NCBI GenBank assembly: GCA_003389385.1
Contig: QQVM01000010.1
Span: 32,498 to 96,497 of the forward strand
DNA length: 64,000 nucleotides
Direction of reading: 5' to 3'
DNA from: Bacteroidota bacterium
GTDB lineage: Bacteria > Bacteroidota > Bacteroidia > AKYH767-A > 2013-40CM-41-45
Made by a program: the position numbers and the translations under genes
Notes under the pieces: model-generated
The model's input: only the letters and a program-made list of their open reading frames with translations
The model's database searches: none
What the model was told of the DNA's origin: nothing
In this document: positions 1 to 9,003 of the stretch, piece after piece
How the letters are laid out: the number at the start of each line of letters is the position of its first letter
Numbering within the stretch: position 1 is the first letter of the stretch

Positions 1-868
1 GAATTACGCTCTCGCTTTTTGCAATTCCACTAACCACAAAGCCAAATCCCATGAAAACCATCAATCCCAGGGCGGAAAGTATCAACATATGGATAACGGT
101 AAGCAAGCCATTAATGAGAGTGAATCCAAAAAAGCATCTTCCAAGTAAAATAATGATTACTGCTCCGGCCAATTGAAAAATGAGCCGGCTAAGCGCTTCT
201 CCGAAAATTATATATATGCGTTTGATCGGTGTGGCAAAGAACCGCTTCATGACCATAGTCTGCCTTAGGGAGAAAAAAACAAAGGCGGTTCCAAATACAC
301 CTGCACTTAAAATCGAAAAACCCAATTGACCGGGAAGGATAAAGTCTATGGTTTTATATTCTCTTGCTTCCACTACTTTCGATTGAAGAAGCGGTGTTTC
401 ACTGATCGAAATTCGTCCTGTGCTATCAATTGTTTGAAATAATCTTTCTTTGATCAGTATGCCTGATGCTATCGTCTGAAGAAGTTTGCTCTGGTCTCCT
501 CCCGTCTTTGAGTGATAAAGCTGAACACCTCCGCCCGCCGTGTCGATGAATATTGCTGCGTCAACTCTTCCTTTTATCAGGAGTTCGTCAATTTCCTTTT
601 TTGTTTTTCCTGATAAAATCCGAACACCGGGCGCACTGCTTATCTCATGAAAAAAAACAGAACCGGTATCTGATCCGGGATAAAGACCCAGCTCAAGTCT
701 TACTTTGTTTCCTCCAATAAATCCAAACACTAAAATAAATACAAGCGGAAACACCAGTATAAATACCACTGCAGACGGACTGCGAAGAATTGATCTTAGG
801 CTCGCTCTCGTGATAGCAAGCATGGCCCTTGTCTGGCTGAAATTATACTTTCCTGTTTCCCCTCTCAT
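1..868 (-). CDS. ABC-2 type transporter permease (3' end cut by window)
   Basis: This is the membrane subunit of an ABC exporter, moving an unknown substrate across the inner membrane with the ATPase encoded just before it. About 289 residues are visible, starting from an ATG at 868 (MRGETGKYNFSQTR). A first membrane helix (SAVVFILVFPLVFILVFGF) is followed by a soluble extracytoplasmic stretch of about 130 residues and then several helices, the arrangement of YhhJ/DrrB-like ABC2_membrane_3 permeases. Its ATG overlaps the ATPase stop codon in an ATGA (865-868), so the two are translationally coupled. The C-terminus lies beyond position 1. The family is clear; the cargo (drug, lipid or other) is not. 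Confidence 0.85.
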   Translation of the reverse strand, partial: MRGETGKYNFSQTRAMLAITRASLRSILRSPSAVVFILVFPLVFILVFGFIGGNKVRLELGLYPGSDTGSVFFHEISSAPGVRILSGKTKKEIDELLIKGRVDAAIFIDTAGGGVQLYHSKTGGDQSKLLQTIASGILIKERLFQTIDSTGRISISETPLLQSKVVEAREYKTIDFILPGQLGFSILSAGVFGTAFVFFSLRQTMVMKRFFATPIKRIYIIFGEALSRLIFQLAGAVIIILLGRCFFGFTLINGLLTVIHMLILSALGLMVFMGFGFVVSGIAKSESVI

Positions 869-1626
869 GTGTTTCTCCATTGTCTACCGGTAAGTGAGAT
901 GAAAACATCTTCCAGGCTTGCGCTCTTTACACTTACTTCGCGCTTGAATCCTTCTGAAACCAGGTTGTCTATCAAATCAGAAGGAGCTCCCGACGCAATT
1001 ACTTTTCCTGAGTCTATTATCAGCACTCTGTCGCATAACTGCTCGGCTTCTTCCATGTAATGTGTCGTCAGCACTATAGTTGTACCCTTAGATCGAATCG
1101 ACTGGATAAGTTTCCAAAGATTTCTTCTTGCTTGCGGATCAAGTCCGGTAGTCGGCTCGTCCAGAAAAATAACCTCTGGATTATGAATCAGTGTAGTGCA
1201 TATTGAAAAGCGCTGTTTTTGTCCTCCTGAAAGGTGCTTGTAGCGGGCGTTTCCTTTTTCTTCAAGTCCTACAATTTCCAATAAACTTTGTGGATTAGAT
1301 TTTACATTATACAATCCTGAAAATAACTCGAGAAGTTCTCGCAAAGTAAGGTTTGGGTAATAGCCTGAAGACTGAAGCTGAACAGCTATTCTTCTTTTAA
1401 TCTCTGAGGGATGCTTTTCTACGTCAAATCCGCAAACACTCACAGAACCCGAGTCAGCTCTGAGCAAGGTTTCCATGATTTCCAATGTGGTGGTTTTACC
1501 TGCACCGTTAGGTCCCAGAAGTCCAAAAATTTCACCCGCGTATACTGTGAAGTCAATCCCCTGAAGTGCAGCAACAGGTCCGTAGTTCTTTTTCAGATCT
1601 CTTACTTCTATGATCTTATCAGGCAT
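865..1626 (-). CDS. ABC transporter ATP-binding protein
   Basis: This 253-residue ATPase powers the adjacent ABC-2 permease. The sequence has a Walker A motif (GPNGAGKTTT, about residue 38), the Q-loop (VQLQSSGYYPNLT), the ABC signature LSGGQKQR, Walker B with catalytic Glu (VIFLDEPTTGLD) and the switch His (LTTHYMEEAEQLCDRV), so it should be active. The domain order and the EVRDLKKNYG start match the CcmA/DrrA-type exporter ATPases. It is first in a two-gene operon, with a 4-bp ATGA overlap with the permease. A TAATTTTG box lies 13 bp upstream of the start codon. Substrate unknown. Confidence 0.93.
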   Translation of the reverse strand: MPDKIIEVRDLKKNYGPVAALQGIDFTVYAGEIFGLLGPNGAGKTTTLEIMETLLRADSGSVSVCGFDVEKHPSEIKRRIAVQLQSSGYYPNLTLRELLELFSGLYNVKSNPQSLLEIVGLEEKGNARYKHLSGGQKQRFSICTTLIHNPEVIFLDEPTTGLDPQARRNLWKLIQSIRSKGTTIVLTTHYMEEAEQLCDRVLIIDSGKVIASGAPSDLIDNLVSEGFKREVSVKSASLEDVFISLTGRQWRNT

Positions 1627-1638
1627 CGGCCGAAACTA

Positions 1639-1668
1639 CAAAATTAATTGTATGCCTTGGCTTGCCAA
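1639..1668 (-). promoter_or_regulatory. Putative Bacteroidota promoter of the ABC exporter operon
   Basis: On the minus strand TAATTTTG (1646-1639) fits the TAnnTTTG -7 consensus of Bacteroidota, and a TTGG at 1668-1665 lies 18 bp further upstream as a possible -33 element. It sits directly before the ATPase start codon, which would give a very short leader. Confidence 0.4.
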
Positions 1669-1691
1669 TATGACAAGGAAATAGGAGTGTG

Positions 1692-2828
1692 CTAAAACAT
1701 ATTCAGGCGACTCATCAGATTGTCTTTATAAGACTTTCCAATTGGAATTCTGTTGCCATCAATGATGCATGCATTTTCTTCCAGGGCGCTGATTTTATCC
1801 AACTGTACTATGTATGACCTGTGTGCGCGAGCAAAGTTGAGCTGAGGCAGCTTTGCCTCAATGTCTTTCATGCTGCTGTGTAAAATAAACTGCTCTTTGG
1901 AAGAAGTCTTGATGATAACATAATTGTCTAGCGCCTCAATCCAAAGTATGTCCTGAAAATTCACCTTTACAAAACGCGAATCTTTCTTCACAAAGAAGGA
2001 GTTGTTCGCATAGATGTTCTCCAGGAAGTTGAACAGATTCTTGTCAGCGCTCGTTTCCTGAACCGAATCCTTTCGACCCGGAGAAGTCAATACAAATGCA
2101 CAACCGTTAATCTTGTTGTTAACTGTCAGTATTGGAAATGTATTTACGGCTACGCTATGCTCTGTGGCGCCATTTGACACCGGCACCTGCGGCCCGCTTT
2201 CAAGTGATGGGTTTTCTCCTACTACAGAGTGGGCAAGTGTTTTGAATACGTTCTTCGTTTCTCCGGGAGAGTTCTTCATCGCAATGCCAATGTCCTTACC
2301 AAGCGCTTCCTGCTTCAGGCAACCGGTTAAAGTCTCGGCCATCTTGTTCATGAAAATAACCTTCTCGTTAGAGTCGGTTATGATAACAGCTACCTCCAGG
2401 CTGTCAAGAGCTGCTGCAAAACGGTTTCCCTTGTTCTGCATTTCCAGGTCCTTTGTATACTTATAGTATGCGATTTCAATCGCGGTGCGTATATCATCTT
2501 CCTCGAAAGGTTTTATTATGTAGCCATAAGGCTCTGTTAGCTTGGCCCTTTCAAGTGTTGCCTTATCAGAAAAGGCTGTCAGAAAAATAAATGGAATCTG
2601 ATAGTGCTGATGAATTTGCTCGGCAACCTGAATGCCGTCAAGCTCACTGCTCTTAAGATTAATATCCAGGAGAATTAGATCCGGATTCAGTTTTTCTATG
2701 GAGTCAAGCGCTTTTTTTCCGTTTGCAAATGGATCAAAAGCCTCGTAACCGAGCTTTTTGAGGATTCTCTGAATGTCCTTAGCGACAATAATTTCGTCCT
2801 CAACGATCATAATTTTAAGTGTGGCCAT
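1692..2828 (-). CDS. LytTR-family response regulator with central PAS domain
   Basis: This 378-residue DNA-binding response regulator is the likely output partner of the kinase encoded 33 bp upstream. Residues 1-125 form a receiver domain with the acidic pocket (VEDE, residues 9-12), phospho-acceptor Asp in LLDINLKS (about D55), switch Thr/Ser (FLTAFSD) and Lys (IIKPFEEDD). A PAS-like sensor segment follows (about 135-270; AVIITDSNEKVIFMNKMAE). Residues 278-375 are a LytTR DNA-binding domain (ILWIEALDNYVII ... FARAHRSYIV). REC-PAS-LytTR is less common than plain REC-LytTR and may add a second signal input. Target promoters are unknown. Confidence 0.9.
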   Translation of the reverse strand: MATLKIMIVEDEIIVAKDIQRILKKLGYEAFDPFANGKKALDSIEKLNPDLILLDINLKSSELDGIQVAEQIHQHYQIPFIFLTAFSDKATLERAKLTEPYGYIIKPFEEDDIRTAIEIAYYKYTKDLEMQNKGNRFAAALDSLEVAVIITDSNEKVIFMNKMAETLTGCLKQEALGKDIGIAMKNSPGETKNVFKTLAHSVVGENPSLESGPQVPVSNGATEHSVAVNTFPILTVNNKINGCAFVLTSPGRKDSVQETSADKNLFNFLENIYANNSFFVKKDSRFVKVNFQDILWIEALDNYVIIKTSSKEQFILHSSMKDIEAKLPQLNFARAHRSYIVQLDKISALEENACIIDGNRIPIGKSYKDNLMSRLNMF

Positions 2829-2861
2829 ATTGTATTATTAAACTTCTGATTTATTCTTATG

Positions 2862-4067
2862 TTAATTCTTTGGATAATGAAATTCTATGCTGAACTGTGT
2901 TCCCTTATCTACATTAAGATCAAGCTTTCCGTCAAGCTGATCAGTAAGCGCCTGTATCAGCTGCATGCCTAAGGATTCTGAGCCTTCCATTTTGAAGTCA
3001 GAGGGAAGCCCTACCCCATTGTCTGATATCTTTAGATTGATCTTGTTTCCTGACTTCTTCAGTGATATTTTAATTTCACCTGATCGATTCCCTGGGAATG
3101 CATATTTATAGGCATTGGAAACAAGTTCATTGACAAGAAGTCCGCTGGGCATGGCAGTATCCATATCAAGGCCCACATAATCTGTGTCTATTAACAGCTT
3201 TACCCTATCGGTCTTATCTCCATAAGACTGATAAATATACTGCGTTAGTTTTTCAACATAATCTCCAAAATCAATCTCGGTTAATTCATCTGCCTGATAA
3301 AACTTTTCATGAACAAGGGCCATAGATCGCACTCTGTTCTGTCCGTCTTTGACTGCCTTTAACGTCGACTCATCTTTAATATAACCTGACTGAAGATTGA
3401 GTAGACTGATAATAATCTGCAGATTGTTTTTTACCCTGTGGTGTATCTCCTTTAACAACACGTCCTTCTCTTTCAGCGACTCTTCAATCCTTTGCTGCAT
3501 CTTTTTTCCCGCAGTAATGTCGGTGTCAACCAAAACAATTTTCTTCAGCTGTCCATCTTCATTAAAAACCGGAGTCAAAGTGGAGGATAACCAAATGTTG
3601 TTCAGATTATGTGTTGTGAGGTTAGACTCAAAAATTCTTGAGTGCTTTAGTTTCACCGCTTCATCAATCTCCTTTCTAATCTCATTGTACACATTAATTT
3701 CATTTACTTTCCTTCCAATGATTTTATCCTTTCCCATCCCGGTAAGACGGGTAAAGGCATCATTTACCCATTCGATTTCTCCATGTGCATCAGCAATTAA
3801 TACGGCATTGTCAGTCCTGCTTACTGCGAGAGACAACTTTTCGAGTTCCAGATTTTTTTCCACTAATTGTTTTGTTTTAACCTCAACTCTTTCTTCAAGC
3901 AATCTTCTGATCCTGCTAAAGGTGCTGCTTCGCAATCTGAAGTAAATGTAGATTGTGCCTACAAACATCAGGAAGCTGATTATTATCAGCCACAAGTCTC
4001 GCCAGAAGGGATCTGTCTGAAGTATCAGGTGATCTGATTGCAACAATACCATATTATGGCAGGCCAT
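2862..4067 (-). CDS. PAS-containing sensor histidine kinase (HisKA_2 type)
   Basis: A 401-residue kinase that probably phosphorylates the LytTR regulator downstream. A short N-terminus and one membrane helix (about 24-44, LWLIIISFLMFVGTIYIYF) lead through a coiled coil to a PAS domain (about 80-185, NAVLIADAHGEIEWVNDAF). The dimerisation/phospho-acceptor segment is of the HisKA_2 class (EIHHRVKNNLQ, His near residue 209), followed by a HATPase_c domain with N-box (LVNELVSNAYKYAF), G1 (ISDNGVGLP) and G2 (GSESLGMQL). There is almost no periplasmic sensor, so the PAS is the probable input. ATG at 4067 was kept; an internal ATG at 4052 would remove only five residues. Confidence 0.9.
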   Translation of the reverse strand: MACHNMVLLQSDHLILQTDPFWRDLWLIIISFLMFVGTIYIYFRLRSSTFSRIRRLLEERVEVKTKQLVEKNLELEKLSLAVSRTDNAVLIADAHGEIEWVNDAFTRLTGMGKDKIIGRKVNEINVYNEIRKEIDEAVKLKHSRIFESNLTTHNLNNIWLSSTLTPVFNEDGQLKKIVLVDTDITAGKKMQQRIEESLKEKDVLLKEIHHRVKNNLQIIISLLNLQSGYIKDESTLKAVKDGQNRVRSMALVHEKFYQADELTEIDFGDYVEKLTQYIYQSYGDKTDRVKLLIDTDYVGLDMDTAMPSGLLVNELVSNAYKYAFPGNRSGEIKISLKKSGNKINLKISDNGVGLPSDFKMEGSESLGMQLIQALTDQLDGKLDLNVDKGTQFSIEFHYPKN

Positions 4068-4193
4068 TAGTAATGAACCGCTAGAGAATACGTTTTTTAC
4101 TCTTTTCTTTAAAAAATGTTGCTAATTACGGCTCTTCATTGAAGTAAAATGAGCCTCCAGCTTACAATTAGGGCTAAAATCAGATTCTCCCCA

Positions 4194-4340
4194 TTACTCA
4201 CCGTCCCGATCGTCATTTTCAGAGTATGAGTCTGGCTCTGGCCGGGCTGGAGTATTAAGCACTTTAAAAAAGAAATAGGCGGTTATAATCGTGACCAGAA
4301 CCTGAACTAACACCATTGTGATTATTGCTGAATTGCTCAT
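4194..4340 (-). CDS. MetS-like small subunit of NSS transporter
   Basis: A 48-residue single-pass membrane protein (MSNSAIITMVLVQVLVTIIT, then AYFFFKVLNTP) with an acidic tail (ENDDRDGE). The start codon lies one base after the stop of the NSS transporter gene, so the two are surely co-translated. In Corynebacterium a small protein, MetS, is needed for the NSS methionine transporter MetP, and very short one-helix ORFs follow NSS genes in other bacteria. Size, topology and position match that arrangement; the role as a transporter subunit is inferred. No other function suggests itself. Confidence 0.75.
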   Translation of the reverse strand: MSNSAIITMVLVQVLVTIITAYFFFKVLNTPARPEPDSYSENDDRDGE

Positions 4341-4341
4341 G

Positions 4342-6150
4342 TTAATTCCTTCCAGTTTTTTCGCGTCTTATTGTAGCGCGGTATACAAGATAGCAAATAA
4401 ATCCAAAAAGCAACAGAAGTAGCAATCTGGACATGTCAGTAAAGAACACATTATTGATGAAGTTGCCAGTAGCTAATTTTTGCCCTTTGATCACAGCATC
4501 ACCGGGTCTGACAATAATTTCCTTATTATCTGAAAAGCGATATGCGGCAATCTGACGGTTGTTTTCATTTACAAGCCGGACTATACTGCGTTGATCAATT
4601 CGGTCAATGCTGCCGACCGTTCCGCTGACACCACTTTCAAAATAATCTGCAAAATACTCCTTGTTTACTTCTACTCCTTTATTTTGAATTTGACCGATAA
4701 TGGAAGACGCATCCAGCTCCCATTTATTTTTAAATGCATTCTGCCAGTCATTATTCTTAGGAGTGATCAAGGATGCGAGAAATACTATTAAAATAAGTAA
4801 TGGTGTAACATACTTGATAACCGGTTTGAATATTATTGGAATTCTTATGTCAGCACCCGCATTCAATTCCTGCCAACCTTTGTTTATACCAAAAATCCAG
4901 GCAAACAAAATGCACTCAGCAAGAGCAAATATTACAAGTGATACCGTACCTGCCCAATAATCGTATTCGCCAAAAACTCCTTCGTTATAAAATAAAACAG
5001 TTGGCAGGCCCATTGCAAGAACAAGCGCTCCAAAGGTCCATGCAGACTTGTTTCTTGACCAGTTAAACTCATCACGCATGAAGCCCATCCAGGGAGTTCC
5101 CATCGCCAGAGATGAAGTAATTCCTGCAAAGAATAGGAGACCAAACCACATCACTCCGCCGATTGTGGCCAAAGCAGGACCCCACTGCTGGAACAAATAC
5201 GGCATAGTCTGAAAAGCCATAGAAAAACCGGCATTCTCTTTAACCCAGTCAAGTCCCAGGTAACCGACTGCAATTGGAATAACTATTGATGCGCCCAGGA
5301 CTATCTCTACAAATCCATTCATCCACCCAGCGGTCATTGAATTTAATGCTATATCATCTTTCTTTTTCACATAAGCGGCGTAGCAGTGAATTGTTCCCAT
5401 TCCAACAGACAGGGTAAAGAAAATTTGTCCGGCTGCAGCAAGCCAGACTTTGGGATTTGATAGGCTGTCGAACTGTGGCTCCCAAAGAAAATTTAAACCA
5501 AGGCTCGAGTCGCAGTCATCGCAAGAGCCGGTATTACCAAGTGTTACACCTCTTATAGCAAGGAAAGCTCCGAAGAGCAAGAGAAGAGGCATTCCAATTT
5601 TAGCCGCCTTCTCTACACCTCCGCTCAGGCCTTTTGACAGAATGTACACATTTAGTGAAAGGCAAAGTATATAAGCAATTACCGCCTCAAATGGAATTCC
5701 TGAAATACTCGTATTGATGTCGGTGTAGTTCGTAAAGAATCTGGCAACCTCTGTTTGGCTTAATCCGGAGAAAGTTTGACCAATTGAGTGAAAGACATAC
5801 GATAAGGTCCATGATTCAATGTAACAATAATAAGCAGCAACCGCCACGTTGGTAAAAATTCCAAAAACCCCAAAATACTTCCAGAGGCGCTTCTTGGTCA
5901 TATTATCCAGAATGAACGGCGTTGAATGATTTCCAAAGCGGCCGCCATATCGACCCATTGACCATTCAATCCAAAGCAGCGGGATACCCATCAGTAGAAA
6001 GCATACTATATATGGAATGATAAATGCCCCACCACCATTGTTTATTGCTTGAACCGGGAATCTTAGAAAATTGCCAAGGCCAACTGCATTTCCTGCCATG
6101 GCAAGAATTAGTCCGACTCTAGTGCCCCAGGATTCATGCATATTACTCAT
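4342..6150 (-). CDS. Neurotransmitter:sodium symporter (NSS) family transporter
   Basis: A 602-residue Na+-coupled secondary transporter, probably for an amino acid. The N-terminus carries the NSS hallmark of TM1 (AMAGNAVGLGNFLRFP) with the unwound Gly-rich sodium-binding turn, and TM6/TM8 motifs are present (FFTLSVGMGTIHCYAAY; GITSSLAMGTPWMGF). Eleven to twelve helices follow the LeuT fold. It is longer than typical bacterial NSS proteins (about 450-510) because about 110 residues lie between the last two helices; inside them residues 506-563 (SGTVGSI ... RPGDAVIKGQKLA) look like a barrel-sandwich/biotinyl-lipoyl-like fold. The MetS-like gene follows after one base. Substrate is not predictable. 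Confidence 0.92.
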   Translation of the reverse strand: MSNMHESWGTRVGLILAMAGNAVGLGNFLRFPVQAINNGGGAFIIPYIVCFLLMGIPLLWIEWSMGRYGGRFGNHSTPFILDNMTKKRLWKYFGVFGIFTNVAVAAYYCYIESWTLSYVFHSIGQTFSGLSQTEVARFFTNYTDINTSISGIPFEAVIAYILCLSLNVYILSKGLSGGVEKAAKIGMPLLLLFGAFLAIRGVTLGNTGSCDDCDSSLGLNFLWEPQFDSLSNPKVWLAAAGQIFFTLSVGMGTIHCYAAYVKKKDDIALNSMTAGWMNGFVEIVLGASIVIPIAVGYLGLDWVKENAGFSMAFQTMPYLFQQWGPALATIGGVMWFGLLFFAGITSSLAMGTPWMGFMRDEFNWSRNKSAWTFGALVLAMGLPTVLFYNEGVFGEYDYWAGTVSLVIFALAECILFAWIFGINKGWQELNAGADIRIPIIFKPVIKYVTPLLILIVFLASLITPKNNDWQNAFKNKWELDASSIIGQIQNKGVEVNKEYFADYFESGVSGTVGSIDRIDQRSIVRLVNENNRQIAAYRFSDNKEIIVRPGDAVIKGQKLATGNFINNVFFTDMSRLLLLLLFGFICYLVYRATIRREKTGRN

Positions 6151-6290
6151 AAGAGTTGGTTTTTACATGACGAATGTATTGAATTTTGGATATGATCAAA
6201 AAATAAATAGTCGGGATTCTGATTAATTTGACTTCATGCTGTCAGAGTATTTTGGGGGGAGCATGAAAAATAAAGGAATCAATATAAATA

Positions 6291-6316
6291 GAAAAGCCCG
6301 TGAATCCATCACGGGC
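6291..6316 (-). terminator. Intrinsic terminator after TPR gene
   Basis: On the minus strand an 8-bp perfect stem GCCCGTGA/TCACGGGC with a 5-nt loop is followed by TTTTC, 25 bp after the stop of the TPR gene. It closes the exbB-to-TPR operon and separates it from the NSS gene. Confidence 0.75.
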
Positions 6317-6340
6317 CCCGATTATTAAAGATGTGCCGGT

Positions 6341-8032
6341 TTATTTTCCGTTCTTTTTTCCTTCCAGCTGATCAATCGCCTGCTGAACATTCCTCTTGTC
6401 TTCCGGCTCAAGATTTAAAGCTGACTTAAGACGAAGATAAGCGAGTGCATTTGTGTTATCTTTTTTCAAGATGAAAAAATAAGCAAGATATCCGTATGCT
6501 TCTGCTAAACCGCTATTGTACTTAGCTGGATTGAGAGAGTCGGCCTGAGCAATTTCTATATACTTCTCGTAATGTGGTTTTGCAAGACCCAGCTCTGAAG
6601 TAGAGTCAATGTGTGTATTTGCCTGGGCTCTCCACAACCAACCACTGGCATATGTAGGAGCCACTTCATTCAGCTTTGCAAATATCGAATCTGCAGACAT
6701 GAAGTTCGACATGAAGTAATAAGAACGGCCAATCAGTATATAGTCAAGTGCTTTGATGTCTTTTCCGGTCGCGGCCTTTTCCTGCAGTACTTTGACGGTC
6801 TCTTCATACCTTTTAATTTTATAATATGCATTAGCTATATCCGAAAGCAAATCCGTTCTGTTGGGGTCAATGTTATATGCTTTCCTCATTTGTAATATGC
6901 CCATTGAATCCTGATCGCTGGCCGCCAGAAGTTTTCCGTAATATTCGTAGTCATACGATGCGCGCTTTGACTCAGGAAGTTTGTCAAACAACTTTTGAAC
7001 CATTTGAAGCCCTTTGACATATTCCTTTGTTTCATAGTAGCAATAGGAATAAACTCGAAGTAAAGTCAGATTTCCTCCATCACAATTTTTTTCAACTTGA
7101 TTCAATTCTGAAAGTGCGCCAGAGTAATCTTTGCTCAGGTAGAGAAAAGATGCATAACGAATACGTGCAGCGCAGTTGTTTTTAGAAAGTTCGAGATACT
7201 TGCGGTAGTTCTCTTTTGCTTTACTGAGTTTACCCATTTTAAATTCCGTCTCTCCAAGTTCACGATATGCCGGGGCATATCCGGGATCAATTTCAATTGC
7301 ATTTTGAAACTCAGCTGAAGCCCCTTCATAATTCGTACTTCTTTTATAAAGTTTACCCTTGCTTACAATTGCTCTTACTGAGTTTCTGTTAAGATCGAGT
7401 GCTTTGTTGTAAAACTCTGCAGCCAGAGTTCCGTTGTTCAATTCTGTGTAAACATCACCATATAATAAATTTGCCTCCACATTCTTGGGGTCGATTCCCA
7501 GAGCTTTATCCAATAATTTCCTGGCCTTGTCAAGATCTTTATTTTTAAAATGTATATATGCATCTGCAGATTCAATGTAAGCGAGGGGGTTCTTTTGCGA
7601 TGCAGATGCAATGACACCGTCGATAATCGAATTGGCCTGTTCTACATTTCTCCGGGCTTCTTCGTGTCTTTTTTGAAGCTCGGCATTTCCCTGATCCTTA
7701 TCGGCAGCGGATTTGGCTTCTGCCAAACTTATCATGTCCAGTAGAATTTTTGCCTGACCAATTTTAATCAGCGAATTAGCCGCATCGATTTCAGCTCCTT
7801 TGTTAAAAATTAATGCAGCAGAATCGGGGTTGTCGCTTAACAATAGATTCTCACCATAGTAATAATAAATAGTCGCATTTCCTGGCTCTTTGCTAATTAG
7901 ACTTCTGAAAAGTGCACTGGCAGCATCATACTGTTCGTTCTCTGTGAGTTTGCGTGCATCTTCAAGGCTTTGTCCTTTCAAAACATTGCTTAGGAAAAGC
8001 AATGATAATGCATAAATTAGCTTCTTAATCAT
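6341..8032 (-). CDS. Secreted/periplasmic tetratricopeptide-repeat protein
   Basis: A 563-residue protein with a signal peptide (MIKKLIYALSLLFLSNVLKG) and TPR units over most of its length (for example YYYYGENLLLSDNPDSAALIF, VEANLLYGDVYTELNNGTLA, APAYRELGETEFKMGKLSKA). TPR arrays bind partner proteins; no enzymatic domain is visible. It is last in the exbB-exbD-exbD-tonB-small protein-pstS-like-TPR operon, 11 bp after the substrate-binding-protein gene. TPR proteins with this position are common beside Bacteroidota TonB systems and may act as periplasmic scaffolds, but that role is inferred from context only. Confidence 0.85.
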   Translation of the reverse strand: MIKKLIYALSLLFLSNVLKGQSLEDARKLTENEQYDAASALFRSLISKEPGNATIYYYYGENLLLSDNPDSAALIFNKGAEIDAANSLIKIGQAKILLDMISLAEAKSAADKDQGNAELQKRHEEARRNVEQANSIIDGVIASASQKNPLAYIESADAYIHFKNKDLDKARKLLDKALGIDPKNVEANLLYGDVYTELNNGTLAAEFYNKALDLNRNSVRAIVSKGKLYKRSTNYEGASAEFQNAIEIDPGYAPAYRELGETEFKMGKLSKAKENYRKYLELSKNNCAARIRYASFLYLSKDYSGALSELNQVEKNCDGGNLTLLRVYSYCYYETKEYVKGLQMVQKLFDKLPESKRASYDYEYYGKLLAASDQDSMGILQMRKAYNIDPNRTDLLSDIANAYYKIKRYEETVKVLQEKAATGKDIKALDYILIGRSYYFMSNFMSADSIFAKLNEVAPTYASGWLWRAQANTHIDSTSELGLAKPHYEKYIEIAQADSLNPAKYNSGLAEAYGYLAYFFILKKDNTNALAYLRLKSALNLEPEDKRNVQQAIDQLEGKKNGK

Positions 8033-8043
8033 ATTCTTTTGTG

Positions 8044-9003
8044 TTATTCATTTATTTTAACAATGCGAATTGGCATGGTTGCAGGTAATAATCCCATAAG
8101 ACGAATAATTCTTTGTCCGTGGTCTCCCGCAACAAATGAGGCAAAGCCCGTGCCAAGACCGTTTCTTCCCTCCCTGCTGATGATGTACACGTCGCGCGTG
8201 AAGGGATATTTTTTTAATGCAATGTAAGCCTGAAAAGGTTTATAATAATCTTTATCGGAGCCTACGCTGTCCGTTTCGGAAACACCGGCAATAGTGACTT
8301 TACTTAAAAAGGAGTTAACCTCAGGATTTTCCCGGTCACTGATCCAATTAAGGCTTATCACACCCAGTGCATTTACATTATTACTCACATAATCCACCAG
8401 TGCCTCATTTGATTCAAGTGCGTACCAATTAGAGGGCACAGGTGAGTTTCCAAGAAACTTCTCCTTCAGATAACGCGCATTGCTGCTTGAGTTACCGTCA
8501 AACACAATTCGGATACTATCGTTGATCGGGTTTTTTCCCAGCTGATTCCAGGTAGATATTTTACCACTGAAAATGTCTCCCAGCAAGGAGGGGGTAAACA
8601 AACTATCCTTGTTGTCAGGGTTTATCATAATGGCAAGTGCGTCAACAGCAATACGGTTAACCCTCGGAATAATTTTCATTTCACGTAAAGTCTGTAACTC
8701 CGTTTCATTCAGCTCTCTGTTCAGAATAACAAGACGAGCGCTGTCGTTATTCAGAAGCACACTTACAGCTTCCGGCTCCGGCAAATACCTGGCATTAATT
8801 TTAGCATATTTGTAAATGCTGTGAAATGTATCAAGCTGAACTTGTAGCAATGGCCTGTAAGATTCGTCGGCCACAATAAGAATCTCACCAGAAACCGGCG
8901 TATCAGAGTATTTTGACTTATCTCTCTTGCAGCAAACAAGAGTTAGGAGGCCAAAGACTAAAAAAACGAATAGAAAAAATATACGACTAGCTTTTACCTT
9001 CAT
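8044..9003 (-). CDS. PstS-like substrate-binding lipoprotein
   Basis: A 319-residue periplasmic binding protein of the phosphate-binding (PstS/PBP_like_2) fold. The N-terminus is a lipoprotein-type signal (FGLLTLVCCKRDK), then GEILIVADESYRPLL and typical PstS landmarks: LAIMINPDN, LGDIFSGKISTWNQLG, and IRIVFDGNSSSNARYLKEKFLG where phosphate-binding Ser residues normally sit. No pstC/A/B genes are near; instead it lies in an ExbBD-TonB operon, as often seen in Bacteroidota, where its ligand is not known. It overlaps the preceding 68-residue gene by 17 bp. Phosphate binding is possible but unproven. Confidence 0.85.
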   Translation of the reverse strand: MKVKASRIFFLFVFLVFGLLTLVCCKRDKSKYSDTPVSGEILIVADESYRPLLQVQLDTFHSIYKYAKINARYLPEPEAVSVLLNNDSARLVILNRELNETELQTLREMKIIPRVNRIAVDALAIMINPDNKDSLFTPSLLGDIFSGKISTWNQLGKNPINDSIRIVFDGNSSSNARYLKEKFLGNSPVPSNWYALESNEALVDYVSNNVNALGVISLNWISDRENPEVNSFLSKVTIAGVSETDSVGSDKDYYKPFQAYIALKKYPFTRDVYIISREGRNGLGTGFASFVAGDHGQRIIRLMGLLPATMPIRIVKINE

